Shown in pieces: positions 1 to 8,251 of a stretch of DNA of 44,920 bases. The notes below the pieces were generated by a model. That model was not told where the DNA came from. It saw nothing but the letters and a program-made list of their open reading frames with translations, and made no database searches. Made by a program: the position numbers and the translations under genes. Source of the stretch: Hyphomonadaceae bacterium UBA4763 (GTDB lineage Bacteria > Pseudomonadota > Alphaproteobacteria > Caulobacterales > Aquidulcibacteraceae); assembly GCA_002403455.1 (NCBI GenBank), contig DHHV01000039.1, positions 1 through 44,920 of the forward strand. The letters run 5' to 3'. Each line of letters begins with the position of its first letter. Within the stretch, counting starts at the first letter, position 1.

Positions 1-979
1 CCGCGCCGGGCGCGCCGCCGCCTTTCGCGCCGTCGATCGGCTGTTGCCTTTGATAGGGCCAGAGCGCAGCGCCCGCTTTGCTTTCTTGCCCGACGGCATG
101 GACCCTGACGACCTATTACGCGGCCAGGGGCGCGAGGCGATGACGACCGCGCTCGCCGCCAGCCAACCGCTTGCCGATGTCTTGTGGGCCCGCGAATGCG
201 CGCGCGCGCCCTTTGAGACGCCCGAACAACTGGCCGGCCTGAAAAAACGCGCGCTGGAAGCGGTCAATCTGATCGCCGACGCGGATGTAAAGCGCTTTTA
301 TGTCGCCGATCTGTTGGCGCGGGTCGACAAACTCTACCAGGAGCGGCGCAATTCCACGCCGCGCAACGCCCCTCGCCCGCGCATCGTGCGTGGCAAAAGC
401 GGCTGGCGCACCGACCCGGCCGCGCTGAACGCCCCGCCGGTCGATGACCGCACCAGCGCGTTCGCCCGCGCGCGTGCGGCCGACATTCCCGATCCGATCG
501 AACTTGAAACCCTGGCCTTCGCCTTGCGTTTTCCCGACGCCGCGTTCGCCTGCATTGAAGGGCTGGCGGAAGCGCCGTTTCAGCATCCGCAACTCGACGC
601 GATCCGCCACAAAATGTTAACGGAAATGCTGGATGGCGGCGCGGCGGCGCTTGACTTGGCGCGCTTTGGCGCCCATTTCCCCACAAATCCAACGGATACC
701 GGCGCAAATCTCTTCGCGACCCTGTTGGCTTACCCCGTTCGTCTGTCGGATGCGTCAGCCACTGCGCGTGCTGATGGTCTTGGGCGGCGGTTGGAAGCCA
801 TGCGGCTGCTGGAAGAGGTTGTGACGGAATCCCAGCGCCTGAAAGCAATGATCGGCACCGACGAGGAAGACGTGGCGCTCGCCCAAATCAATCAACTCGC
901 CAAGGTTCAACGCGACGCCGAACGGCGCCTGCGCGCCGGCATTGTCAGCGCAACCGATCCGGTCGGCTCCGGCGCTTAA
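1..979 (+). CDS. dnaG: DNA primase DnaG, C-terminal part (5' end outside window)
   Basis: Makes RNA primers for chromosomal replication with the replicative helicase DnaB. The reading frame is open from base 2, so the gene starts before the window; about 325 residues remain, roughly the C-terminal half of a ~600-residue primase. The first visible residues carry the end of the TOPRIM catalytic domain, with the motif FLPDGMDPDDLLR. The helical region that follows is the helicase-interaction part, ending in a predicted coiled stretch (EDVALAQINQLAKVQRDAERR). A TTG at 44 could be read as a start but lies inside the conserved domain, so it is not the true one. rpoD follows after about 40 bp on the same strand, the usual alphaproteobacterial dnaG-rpoD arrangement; no rpsU is seen here. 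Confidence 0.95.
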   Translation, partial: RAGRAAAFRAVDRLLPLIGPERSARFAFLPDGMDPDDLLRGQGREAMTTALAASQPLADVLWARECARAPFETPEQLAGLKKRALEAVNLIADADVKRFYVADLLARVDKLYQERRNSTPRNAPRPRIVRGKSGWRTDPAALNAPPVDDRTSAFARARAADIPDPIELETLAFALRFPDAAFACIEGLAEAPFQHPQLDAIRHKMLTEMLDGGAAALDLARFGAHFPTNPTDTGANLFATLLAYPVRLSDASATARADGLGRRLEAMRLLEEVVTESQRLKAMIGTDEEDVALAQINQLAKVQRDAERRLRAGIVSATDPVGSGA

Positions 980-1018
980 GCTTTTTCGTGTTCTTTTGAC
1001 GTTTTTGGTAGGATGATT

Positions 1019-3079
1019 ATGGCTCGCACCCCTTCGAAGTCGAAATCGGCAAAGACGGCCGACGCTGCCCAACCGAGCGAAGGCGAAGCGCCCGTCGTCG
1101 TCGAGACCAAACCGGAAACCGAAGCGGCGGCGCCCAGCGTCGATTTCTCCGAAGCTGGGCTGAAGAAATTCATCAAAGCGGTGAAAGCCCGCGGCTTCGT
1201 CACGCTGGACGAGCTCAACAAACGCTTCCCGGCCGAAGAATTCTCGACCGACCAGGTCGAAGACATCATGGCGCAATTGTCGGAAATGGGCGTCTCCGTT
1301 GTTGATAGCGAAGACGAAGTCGAGGATGCGGCCGAGGCCGACAGCGGCGAAGACGGCGAAGAACCGACGGGGCGCGCCGTCGTGCGCGGCAAATCCGGCC
1401 TGCCGATCACCAACGCCAAGGAAGAAAACGATCGCACGGACGATCCGGTCCGCATGTATCTGCGCGAGATGGGCGCGGTCGAATTGCTGTCGCGCGAGGG
1501 CGAAATCGCCATCGCCAAGCGGATTGAGGCCGGTCGCGACGCGATGATCCGCGGCTTGTGCGAGAGCCCGCTGACCTTTGAAGCCATGATGGTCTGGCGC
1601 CAGGAACTCGCCGAAGGGCGCATTTTGCTGCGCGACATCATCGACCTTGAAGCGACCTATGGCGCCGAAAACGCCGACGAGCCGACCGACGAAGACATCG
1701 AGGCCGAAGAGGCGCAAAACGCCGAGGAAACCGTCCAAGAGGACGACGACGAAAACGAAGATGGCGAGCGCCGCCCCCCGCCCCCGCCCGAGGATGACGA
1801 GGACGAAGGTCAGGCGATTTCGCTCTCGGCCATGGAAGCCGAATTGCGGGCCGGGACGACCTCGATCCTCGATTCCATCGCCGCTGAATATGCCCGGTTT
1901 CGACCGCTGCAAGACATCGTCGTGCAAAAACGCCTCGCCGGCGCCGAATTGTCGGCCAGCGACCAGGCCGAATTCGACGAGGCGCAAAGCAAGATCGTTG
2001 ATCTTTTGCGCTCGATGCGCATCAACAATAATCGGATCGAGACGCTCGTTGAGCAATTATCCGAGATCAACAAGCGCCTGATCGCGCTCGAAGGGCGCCT
2101 GATGCGCTTGGCCGAAAGCCGCGGCGTGCCGCGCCAGGAATTCCTCGATTGCTATCAGAAGCGCGAATTGGACCCGCAATGGCTCGCCGACGTCGCGCCG
2201 CGCTCGAAAGCCTGGAACGCTTTTGCCACGCGCGACGTCGCCAATATCGAGAAGGTCCGGGCCGATATCGCCGCTTTGGCCGAAGAAACCGGCGTGCCGA
2301 TCGATGAATTCCGTCGCATCGTCAGCAAAGTCCAAAAAGGCGAGCGCGAACGCCGCATCGCCAAGACCGAAATGATTGAAGCCAATCTGCGGCTCGTCAT
2401 CTCGATCGCCAAGAAATACACCAATCGCGGTTTGCAATTCCTGGATTTGATTCAGGAAGGCAATATCGGCCTGATGAAGGCTGTCGACAAATTCGAATAT
2501 CGGCGCGGCTATAAATTTTCGACCTATGCGACCTGGTGGATCCGCCAAGCGATCACCCGCTCGATCGCCGACCAGGCGCGCACCATCCGCATTCCGGTCC
2601 ATATGATCGAGACGATCAACAAATTGGTCCGCACCACCCGGCAGATGATGCATGAAATCGGCCGCGAGCCGACGCCGGAGGAATTGTCGGAGAAACTCGG
2701 CCTGCCGCTCGAAAAAGTGCGCAAGGTCATGAAGATCGCCCGCGAACCGATCAGCCTTGAAACCCCGATCGGCGATGAGGAAGACAGCCAACTCGGCGAT
2801 TTCATCGAAGACAAGGCGGCCGTTCTGCCGATCGACGCCGCGATCCAGGCCAATCTGCGCGAAACCGCGACCCGCGTCCTTGCCACGCTCACCCCACGCG
2901 AAGAGCGGGTGCTGCGCATGCGGTTTGGCATCGGCATGAACACTGATCACACGCTCGAAGAAGTCGGCCAGCAATTCTCCGTCACCCGCGAGCGTATCCG
3001 CCAAATCGAAGCCAAAGCCCTGCGCAAGCTGAAACATCCCAGCCGCTCGCGCAAATTGCGCAGCTTTTTGGATAATTGA
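1019..3079 (+). CDS. rpoD: RNA polymerase sigma factor RpoD (sigma-70)
   Basis: Primary sigma factor that directs RNA polymerase to housekeeping promoters. About 686 residues. Region 1.1 is near residues 45-100, region 1.2 contains DPVRMYLREMGAVELLSREG, and an acidic non-conserved insert holds a proline run (RRPPPPPEDDEDEG). Region 2 starts near residue 454 (RLVISIAKKYTNRGLQFLDL, then YATWWIRQAI), and region 4 ends in VTRERIRQIEAKALRKLKHP. An ATG at 1013 abuts the ribosome-binding GGTAGG directly. The ATG at 1019 has a 6-nt spacer and gives MARTPSK, so I prefer 1019. It is probably co-transcribed with dnaG, whose stop is about 40 bp upstream. Confidence 0.97.
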   Translation: MARTPSKSKSAKTADAAQPSEGEAPVVVETKPETEAAAPSVDFSEAGLKKFIKAVKARGFVTLDELNKRFPAEEFSTDQVEDIMAQLSEMGVSVVDSEDEVEDAAEADSGEDGEEPTGRAVVRGKSGLPITNAKEENDRTDDPVRMYLREMGAVELLSREGEIAIAKRIEAGRDAMIRGLCESPLTFEAMMVWRQELAEGRILLRDIIDLEATYGAENADEPTDEDIEAEEAQNAEETVQEDDDENEDGERRPPPPPEDDEDEGQAISLSAMEAELRAGTTSILDSIAAEYARFRPLQDIVVQKRLAGAELSASDQAEFDEAQSKIVDLLRSMRINNNRIETLVEQLSEINKRLIALEGRLMRLAESRGVPRQEFLDCYQKRELDPQWLADVAPRSKAWNAFATRDVANIEKVRADIAALAEETGVPIDEFRRIVSKVQKGERERRIAKTEMIEANLRLVISIAKKYTNRGLQFLDLIQEGNIGLMKAVDKFEYRRGYKFSTYATWWIRQAITRSIADQARTIRIPVHMIETINKLVRTTRQMMHEIGREPTPEELSEKLGLPLEKVRKVMKIAREPISLETPIGDEEDSQLGDFIEDKAAVLPIDAAIQANLRETATRVLATLTPREERVLRMRFGIGMNTDHTLEEVGQQFSVTRERIRQIEAKALRKLKHPSRSRKLRSFLDN

Positions 3080-3266
3080 TCGCTGCGCGGGTGTCCGAAA
3101 TCAGAGATTCGTTAAATACTTGACACCATTATCCGAAGAACTTCTGGTTCGGGACAATAGCGCATTTTAAATTTAATCCGAGTCTGTAATGATGCTTTAT
3201 ATTCTTGTCTTTTCGCATTTTTTAATGGTAACGGGTTTCCAATTCGCTTGGAAATGCTCTCAGGCT

Positions 3267-4223
3267 TTATTGCGCACAACTCAAATTTTTTGTTGGGATT
3301 GATTTTTCACGAAGACAAGATGAGGGAATAACGGCTGGCGGCAGCGATATATGGGCCGTTAAAGCCGCAAGTCCCAATATCGCTCGCGCTTCCGAAGGGC
3401 TGGCGACGGCTCGCCCCGCCGCAAGGGCGTAATCGGCGAGCTGCGCAATCATCGCACCATTTGACGAGGCCTTATCGCCATTTGGCAGATAAAACGAATC
3501 CTCCAACCCTGTGCGCAAATTGCCGCCGAGCTCGGCAACGCGCCGATGCACGGGCCAAATGTCGTCGCGGCCGATGACGGTCGCTTGCCAGGTCATGTCG
3601 GGCTTTTTGTAGCGAAGTAAAATCGGCAACAAATCGGGGTCGGCGGGCATGCCAGAGGCGACGCCCATCACGAAATTATAATCGGCATGCGCGGTCATGC
3701 CGTTCTCGATATAAAGACCGACCGACCGAACAATGCCAAGGTCAAAGCATTCAAATTCGGGCAGCGCGCCGATCTCGGCCATCACGTTAATAAAGTCGGT
3801 CACTTTCGAGACCGGATTGTCAAAGGTCATCGGGGGCCAGGCCCACGACCCATCGCTGCGGGTCTTCAAGTAATTCAAGGTTCCGGCATTGCAGGCGGCC
3901 ATTTCGGGCCGGCAGGCCCGCAAATAATCGAGCACATGACCGTAATCCGGTCCCACAACGCCCGTGGTCATGTTCAAGATGACGCCGGGGCAAGCGGCGC
4001 GGATGGCGGCATTGATCTCGGCGCAGATCCTCGAGTCCCAGGTCGGCAAGTGCCCCATGCCGTCGCGTTGATCGCGATAATGCACATGCATGATCGAGGC
4101 GCCGGCCTCAAACGCCCGACGGGCTTCCAGCGCCATTTCAGCCGGCGTCACCGGCACCGGATGTTGTTTGGGATTGGTCAGAACCCCGGTCAGCGCGCAG
4201 GTAATGATCGCTTTGTCGGACAT
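3267..4223 (-). CDS. BKACE-family beta-keto acid cleavage enzyme (DUF849)
   Basis: Members of this zinc-dependent family cleave a beta-keto acid with acetyl-CoA, giving acetoacetate and a new acyl-CoA; 3-keto-5-aminohexanoate cleavage enzyme (Kce) is the founder. The start MSDKAIITCALTG at 4223 has a good AAAGGGA site; a longer frame to 4310 runs into the upstream gene and lacks family similarity. About 318 residues. The zinc motif HVHYRD places H46 and H48, and GLEDSFYLP (E241) matches the third conserved acidic position. The substrate of this member cannot be read from sequence. Family proteins usually end near the motif ARAILGL; here about 25 atypical residues follow. It is the last gene of a five-gene operon, 10 bp after the biotin carboxylase. 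Confidence 0.88.
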   Translation of the reverse strand: MSDKAIITCALTGVLTNPKQHPVPVTPAEMALEARRAFEAGASIMHVHYRDQRDGMGHLPTWDSRICAEINAAIRAACPGVILNMTTGVVGPDYGHVLDYLRACRPEMAACNAGTLNYLKTRSDGSWAWPPMTFDNPVSKVTDFINVMAEIGALPEFECFDLGIVRSVGLYIENGMTAHADYNFVMGVASGMPADPDLLPILLRYKKPDMTWQATVIGRDDIWPVHRRVAELGGNLRTGLEDSFYLPNGDKASSNGAMIAQLADYALAAGRAVASPSEARAILGLAALTAHISLPPAVIPSSCLREKSIPTKNLSCAQ

Positions 4224-4233
4224 GGTTTTCCCT

Positions 4234-6201
4234 TTACACCGTCTGTAGCGCCACAATGAGCGCGCGAATCGGCACTTGCTGGCCAATCTTGGCGCCGATG
4301 CTGGCGACAATGCCGGCGCGCGGCGCTTTCAAGGCGTGTTCCATTTTCATCGCCTCAATCGTGGCGAGCACGCGGCCTTTTTCGACGACATCGCCCGGCG
4401 CGACCGCAATCGAAGTAACAATCCCGGCCATCGGCGCGTTGACGACATCGGCGCCAGTCATGTTTTCGGCGGCCGGCGCGCGCGTGACATCACGGTAACG
4501 CGCCCATCCAAACGCGTCAGCCACCTCGACCTCGGCGTCATGGCGGACGAAGTCTGCGCGGCAGAGCCGGCCTTGATGCTCATAGACCAGGGTTCGGTTG
4601 TCTTTCTGACGCACGAAAATCGTTTCAAGCCGTTCGTCCGCGTCGCCCGCCGGCGGAAGTCGGGCGGTAACGCGCCACCCATCCAGCGCGATCGCAGCCT
4701 GCAGCATTGAACCGTCCAGTCGCTCAAGATGCAGCGGAAAGCCGGCATCGCCGCGCGATGACCAATTCGACAATAGCCCGCCAAACGGCGCCTCCACCAA
4801 TATCGCGGCGAGGCAGGCCGCCTCCGCCGCGCCGGCCGGCGGGCGGCGTTTGGCGAGGCGATCGAGATGGCGCTCGATATAATCGGTCGCCGCTTCGCCG
4901 GCCACGAAGGCCGCGTCTTCAAGCAATGCCAGCAAAAATTCGCGATTATTGCCGACGCCGATGATCGCCATCTCCTGCAAGGCGGCGGCGAGCTTGCGGC
5001 GGGCTTCGTCCCGGGTCCGTCCGGCAGCGATCACCTTCGCGATCATCGGATCGTAGTAGGTTGTGACGACGTCGCCTTCTTCGACGCCTGCATCAAGACG
5101 CACCGCCTGGGGCGCCCGCCAGCGCCCAATCCGCCCCGCTTGCGGCAAAAACCCTTGCGCCGGGTCTTCGGCGTAAAGCCGCGCCTCCATCGCCCAGCCG
5201 TCCAGGCGGATATCGTCTTGGGCAAACGGCAATGGCCGGCCCTCGGCGATATCGAGCTGCAGATCAACAAGGTCGAGCCCCGTAACGCATTCGGTCACCG
5301 GATGCTCGACCTGTAAGCGCGTGTTCATTTCCAGAAAGAAGAAGTCTTCCGTCGCCGGATCGAACAGAAATTCAACGGTGCCGGCATTGACATAGCCGAC
5401 CGCGCGCGCCGCCTCGACCGCTGCCTTTCCCATCGCGGCGCGCTTCTCCGGCGATAGAGCGGGCGAGGGCGCTTCCTCGATGACCTTTTGGCGCCGGCGC
5501 TGCAGCGAGCAATCGCGTTCGCCGAGATGCACGATGGCGCCCCGTTGATCGCCGATGATCTGGATTTCGACATGGCGCGCGCCGATCACCGCTTTTTCGA
5601 TGATCAACCGGCGATCGCCAAAGGCGCTTTCCGCTTCGCGCCGGGCCGAGGCAATGGCGTCCGGCAAATCGCCGTCGGCAAAGACAATCCGCTGGCCGCG
5701 GCCGCCGCCGCCCGCCGAGGCCTTTACCATGACCGGGAAACCAATATGGCTCGCAGCTTGGAGGAGCGTTGCCTCAGCCTGATCCTCATCCTGATAGCCG
5801 GGAATGGTCGGCACGCCGACCGCGATCATCCGGCGCTTGGCTTCCGCCTTGTCTCCCATCGCGGCGATCGCGCTGGCCGGCGGGCCGACAAACACCAACC
5901 CCGCCACCGCACAAGCGGCGGCAAAAGCCGGGCGTTCGGACAAAAATCCATAGCCCGGATGAATTGCATCGGCGCCGGTCAGCTTGGCGGCGGCGATGAT
6001 GGCGTCGATATTGAGATAGCTCTGCGCCGCTTCCGGCGGGCCAATCCGCACGGCTTCATCGGCGGAACGGACATGCAACGCGCCGGCATCGGCGTCAGAC
6101 CACACCGCAACGGTGCGAACGCCGCGCGCCCGGGCGCTGCGCATGATGCGCACCGCGATTTCGCCGCGATTGGCGATCAGGAGCTTGCGGATCGGCGTCA
6201 C
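4234..6201 (-). CDS. atuF: Acyl-CoA carboxylase biotin-carboxylase/BCCP subunit, AtuF-like
   Basis: Alpha subunit of a two-component acyl-CoA carboxylase: ATP-dependent carboxylation of biotin on its own carrier domain. 655 residues. The order is biotin-carboxylase N domain (KLLIANRGEIAVRI), ATP-grasp with glycine-rich loop SAGGGGRGQR, FLEMNTRLQVEHPVTE, the C domain (YDPMIAKVI), a linker, and a C-terminal biotinyl domain with IEAMKMEH (lysine 619). The start is GTG at 6201, overlapping the TGA of the hydratase gene. Methylcrotonyl-CoA (LiuD) and geranyl-CoA (AtuF) carboxylase alpha subunits look alike. I favour AtuF because the gene order is C-D-E-F and the beta subunit is not MCC-like. The symbol is therefore inferred from context. 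Confidence 0.8.
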   Translation of the reverse strand: MTPIRKLLIANRGEIAVRIMRSARARGVRTVAVWSDADAGALHVRSADEAVRIGPPEAAQSYLNIDAIIAAAKLTGADAIHPGYGFLSERPAFAAACAVAGLVFVGPPASAIAAMGDKAEAKRRMIAVGVPTIPGYQDEDQAEATLLQAASHIGFPVMVKASAGGGGRGQRIVFADGDLPDAIASARREAESAFGDRRLIIEKAVIGARHVEIQIIGDQRGAIVHLGERDCSLQRRRQKVIEEAPSPALSPEKRAAMGKAAVEAARAVGYVNAGTVEFLFDPATEDFFFLEMNTRLQVEHPVTECVTGLDLVDLQLDIAEGRPLPFAQDDIRLDGWAMEARLYAEDPAQGFLPQAGRIGRWRAPQAVRLDAGVEEGDVVTTYYDPMIAKVIAAGRTRDEARRKLAAALQEMAIIGVGNNREFLLALLEDAAFVAGEAATDYIERHLDRLAKRRPPAGAAEAACLAAILVEAPFGGLLSNWSSRGDAGFPLHLERLDGSMLQAAIALDGWRVTARLPPAGDADERLETIFVRQKDNRTLVYEHQGRLCRADFVRHDAEVEVADAFGWARYRDVTRAPAAENMTGADVVNAPMAGIVTSIAVAPGDVVEKGRVLATIEAMKMEHALKAPRAGIVASIGAKIGQQVPIRALIVALQTV

Positions 6202-7025
6202 GGGGCGGCGTCCTCTGCATAGATTTCCACCCAGGCCGGCGTTTGCTTCGCCGCAAAGGCGATCGCGCCGTCGCGTCCGCCGCCGCGCAATGCGCGTGCG
6301 AAATCCAGCGCCGCGCGATCGAGCAAAGCCGGATCGATGCGGGGAACGCTCTCATTGAAAAGGCGTTTGGTCAGGGAATTGGCCCCCGGCTCGCAGCGGC
6401 CGATATCGGTCAAGGCGCGCGCCAGCGCTGCGTTGGCATCGGGCGCCAGCTCATCGACCAAACCCATTGCGATCGCCATCTTGGCGCCAAAGCGCGCGCC
6501 GGTCAGCGCGAGGCGCCGGGCGCGATAGAGCCCGATCTTGCGCACCAGAAACGGCCCAATTTGCGCCGGAATGAGCCCGAGCGAGGTCTCCGACAAGGCA
6601 AATTGCGCGTCGGGTGTGGCGATGACGAGATCGGCGACCGCCAAAAGCCCCATTGCGCCGCCAAGGGCTGGTCCCTCCACCACGCAGACAATTGGTTGCG
6701 GCAACGCATCTAGCGCCAGTAATAACTCACCGAACACGCGATTGCCGCTGGCGACGGGATCGGCTTCGCCGGGCGATGGCTCGGGAAGGCTGAGCAGCCG
6801 GCCAAATTCCTTGATATCGCCGCCAGCGCAAAAGGCGCCGCCGGCGCCGCGCAGGACGAGCGTTCTGATATCGCGGCGAAAGCTGAGCTGGGCGCAGAGC
6901 GCCAACAATCCCTCGACCATGGTCGCGGTCAGTGCATTCTTGGCTTGCGGCCGGTCAAACCAGGCCTCAAGCGCCGATTGGCGCTGAACCAGCCGCATGT
7001 CGGCGATGATCGGCAGCTCGCTCAT
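6198..7025 (-). CDS. atuE: Enoyl-CoA hydratase/isomerase family protein, AtuE-like
   Basis: Crotonase-fold hydratase, proposed to hydrate the isohexenylglutaconyl-CoA type intermediate made by the carboxylase. 275 residues. The oxyanion-hole motif FCAGGDIKEF is present. One catalytic glutamate of classical crotonases (E164 of rat hydratase) is kept in LSETSLG. The other (E144, in GGGCELAM) is replaced by glycine in GGAMGLLAVAD. The segment LIPAQIGPFLVRKIG resembles AtuE-type hydratases rather than methylglutaconyl-CoA hydratases (IPGGGGTQRL). It starts at ATG 7025, sharing ATGA with the dehydrogenase stop, and overlaps the next gene by 4 bp, so translation is coupled on both sides. Confidence 0.78.
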   Translation of the reverse strand: MSELPIIADMRLVQRQSALEAWFDRPQAKNALTATMVEGLLALCAQLSFRRDIRTLVLRGAGGAFCAGGDIKEFGRLLSLPEPSPGEADPVASGNRVFGELLLALDALPQPIVCVVEGPALGGAMGLLAVADLVIATPDAQFALSETSLGLIPAQIGPFLVRKIGLYRARRLALTGARFGAKMAIAMGLVDELAPDANAALARALTDIGRCEPGANSLTKRLFNESVPRIDPALLDRAALDFARALRGGGRDGAIAFAAKQTPAWVEIYAEDAAP

Positions 7026-8200
7026 GTTTTTGGCTTGCCCGGCAATGTGCCCATATATTTGCAGATGATCGACAGCATGACTTCATCCGCGCCGCCGCCG
7101 ATCGAGGCCAGCCGGCCATCCCGATAAGCGCGCGAGACGGGCGTTTCCTCCATGAAGCCCATGCCGCCCCAATATTGCAGACAGGAATCATTCACCTCGC
7201 GGATAAGGCGACCGGATTTCAGCTTGGCCATCGAGGCGAGCATAGTGACGTCTTCGCCGGCCATCATCCGCGCCACCGCATCCCAAGAGAGTGCGCGCAG
7301 CGCCTGGATTTCCGTCATCAGCTCGGCCAGCCGAAAATGCACGACTTGATTGTCGAGGATCGATTTGCCGAAGGCCTTGCGCTCGCTTGTATAAGCGATG
7401 GTTGCCTGCACGGTTCGTTCAAGTCCGGGGCCGCAGGACAAGGCGCTCCATAAACGCTCTTCTTGGAATTGCAGCATCTGGTAGGTAAAGCCCATGCCTT
7501 CATCGCCAATGCGATAACGCTGCGGCGCGCGGACGTCTTCAAAGAAGAATTGCACGGTGTCGGAGGACCGCATGCCGAGCTTTTTTAGCTTGCGCGCGAT
7601 CGACACGCCAGGTCGGAGCTTGCCGTTGTCGTCCTTGAGCGGCAGACAAATCAGCGTTTTATTGCGATGTGGCGCCTCGTCGGATGTATTGGCGAGCAAA
7701 CACATCCAATCGGCTTGCAGACCATTGGTCGTCCACATTTTACCGCCATTGATGACGTAATCTGCGCCATCCTTGCGGGCGGAGGTTTTCAGTGACGCGA
7801 CGTCGGACCCTGCGCCAACTTCGGAGACGCCGAGCGATGCGACATAATCGCCGCTGATCGAGGGTTTTAAGAAGTCTTCCTTCGCCGCCTCCGACCCAAA
7901 TTTCGCCAAAGCCGGGGTCGCCATGTCGGTTTGCACACCGATCGCCATGGGAATCCCGCCGCAAGCGATATAGCCAAGTGTTTCAGCGACAACTGCACCA
8001 TAGGACCAATCCAGCCCCATGCCGCCATAGGCCTCCGGCTTCGTGACGCCGAGCAATCCCAATTGGCCCAGGCCTTTGAATACCTTATGGGCCGGGAAGA
8101 TTTCCGCCTCCTCCCAGGAATCGACATGCGGGTTGATCTCGGCGTCGATGAATTTGCGCAAGGATTGGCGCAAGCGGTCATGCTCAGCGGTCAGTTGCAA
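7022..8200 (-). CDS. atuD: Acyl-CoA dehydrogenase, citronellyl-CoA dehydrogenase (AtuD)-like
   Basis: FAD-dependent alpha,beta-dehydrogenation of a branched acyl-CoA. 392 residues. It has the N-terminal helical domain, FAD/substrate motif GVSEVGAGSDVASLKT, WTTNGLQADWMCLL, and C-terminal helices with REVNDSCLQYWGGMGFMEE. The phrases FTYQMLQFQEERL and GVQTDMATPAL are typical of citronellyl-CoA dehydrogenase-like members. The usual YEG(T) catalytic glutamate is absent (IGGGADEVML), so the base probably sits in the QEERL helix as in isovaleryl-CoA dehydrogenase. The start is a TTG at 8200 with a near-perfect GGAGGA site 5 nt upstream. It lies 51 bp after the carboxyltransferase gene. Confidence 0.82.
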   Translation of the reverse strand: MQLTAEHDRLRQSLRKFIDAEINPHVDSWEEAEIFPAHKVFKGLGQLGLLGVTKPEAYGGMGLDWSYGAVVAETLGYIACGGIPMAIGVQTDMATPALAKFGSEAAKEDFLKPSISGDYVASLGVSEVGAGSDVASLKTSARKDGADYVINGGKMWTTNGLQADWMCLLANTSDEAPHRNKTLICLPLKDDNGKLRPGVSIARKLKKLGMRSSDTVQFFFEDVRAPQRYRIGDEGMGFTYQMLQFQEERLWSALSCGPGLERTVQATIAYTSERKAFGKSILDNQVVHFRLAELMTEIQALRALSWDAVARMMAGEDVTMLASMAKLKSGRLIREVNDSCLQYWGGMGFMEETPVSRAYRDGRLASIGGGADEVMLSIICKYMGTLPGKPKT

Positions 8201-8251
8201 GCGATCCTCCTGGACTTATCGTTGTTGTTCATGATGCAGGCGCGGCGCGTT

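Noticed and set aside
755..2056. 433-codon minus-strand open frame across dnaG/rpoD
   Set aside because: Antisense shadow of conserved rpoD with no family content.
3236..3254. Hairpin TTTCCAA-TTCGC-TTGGAAA as the rpoD/BKACE terminator
   Set aside because: The 7-bp stem is perfect but AT-rich, with no T-run on either side, so I did not list it as a terminator.
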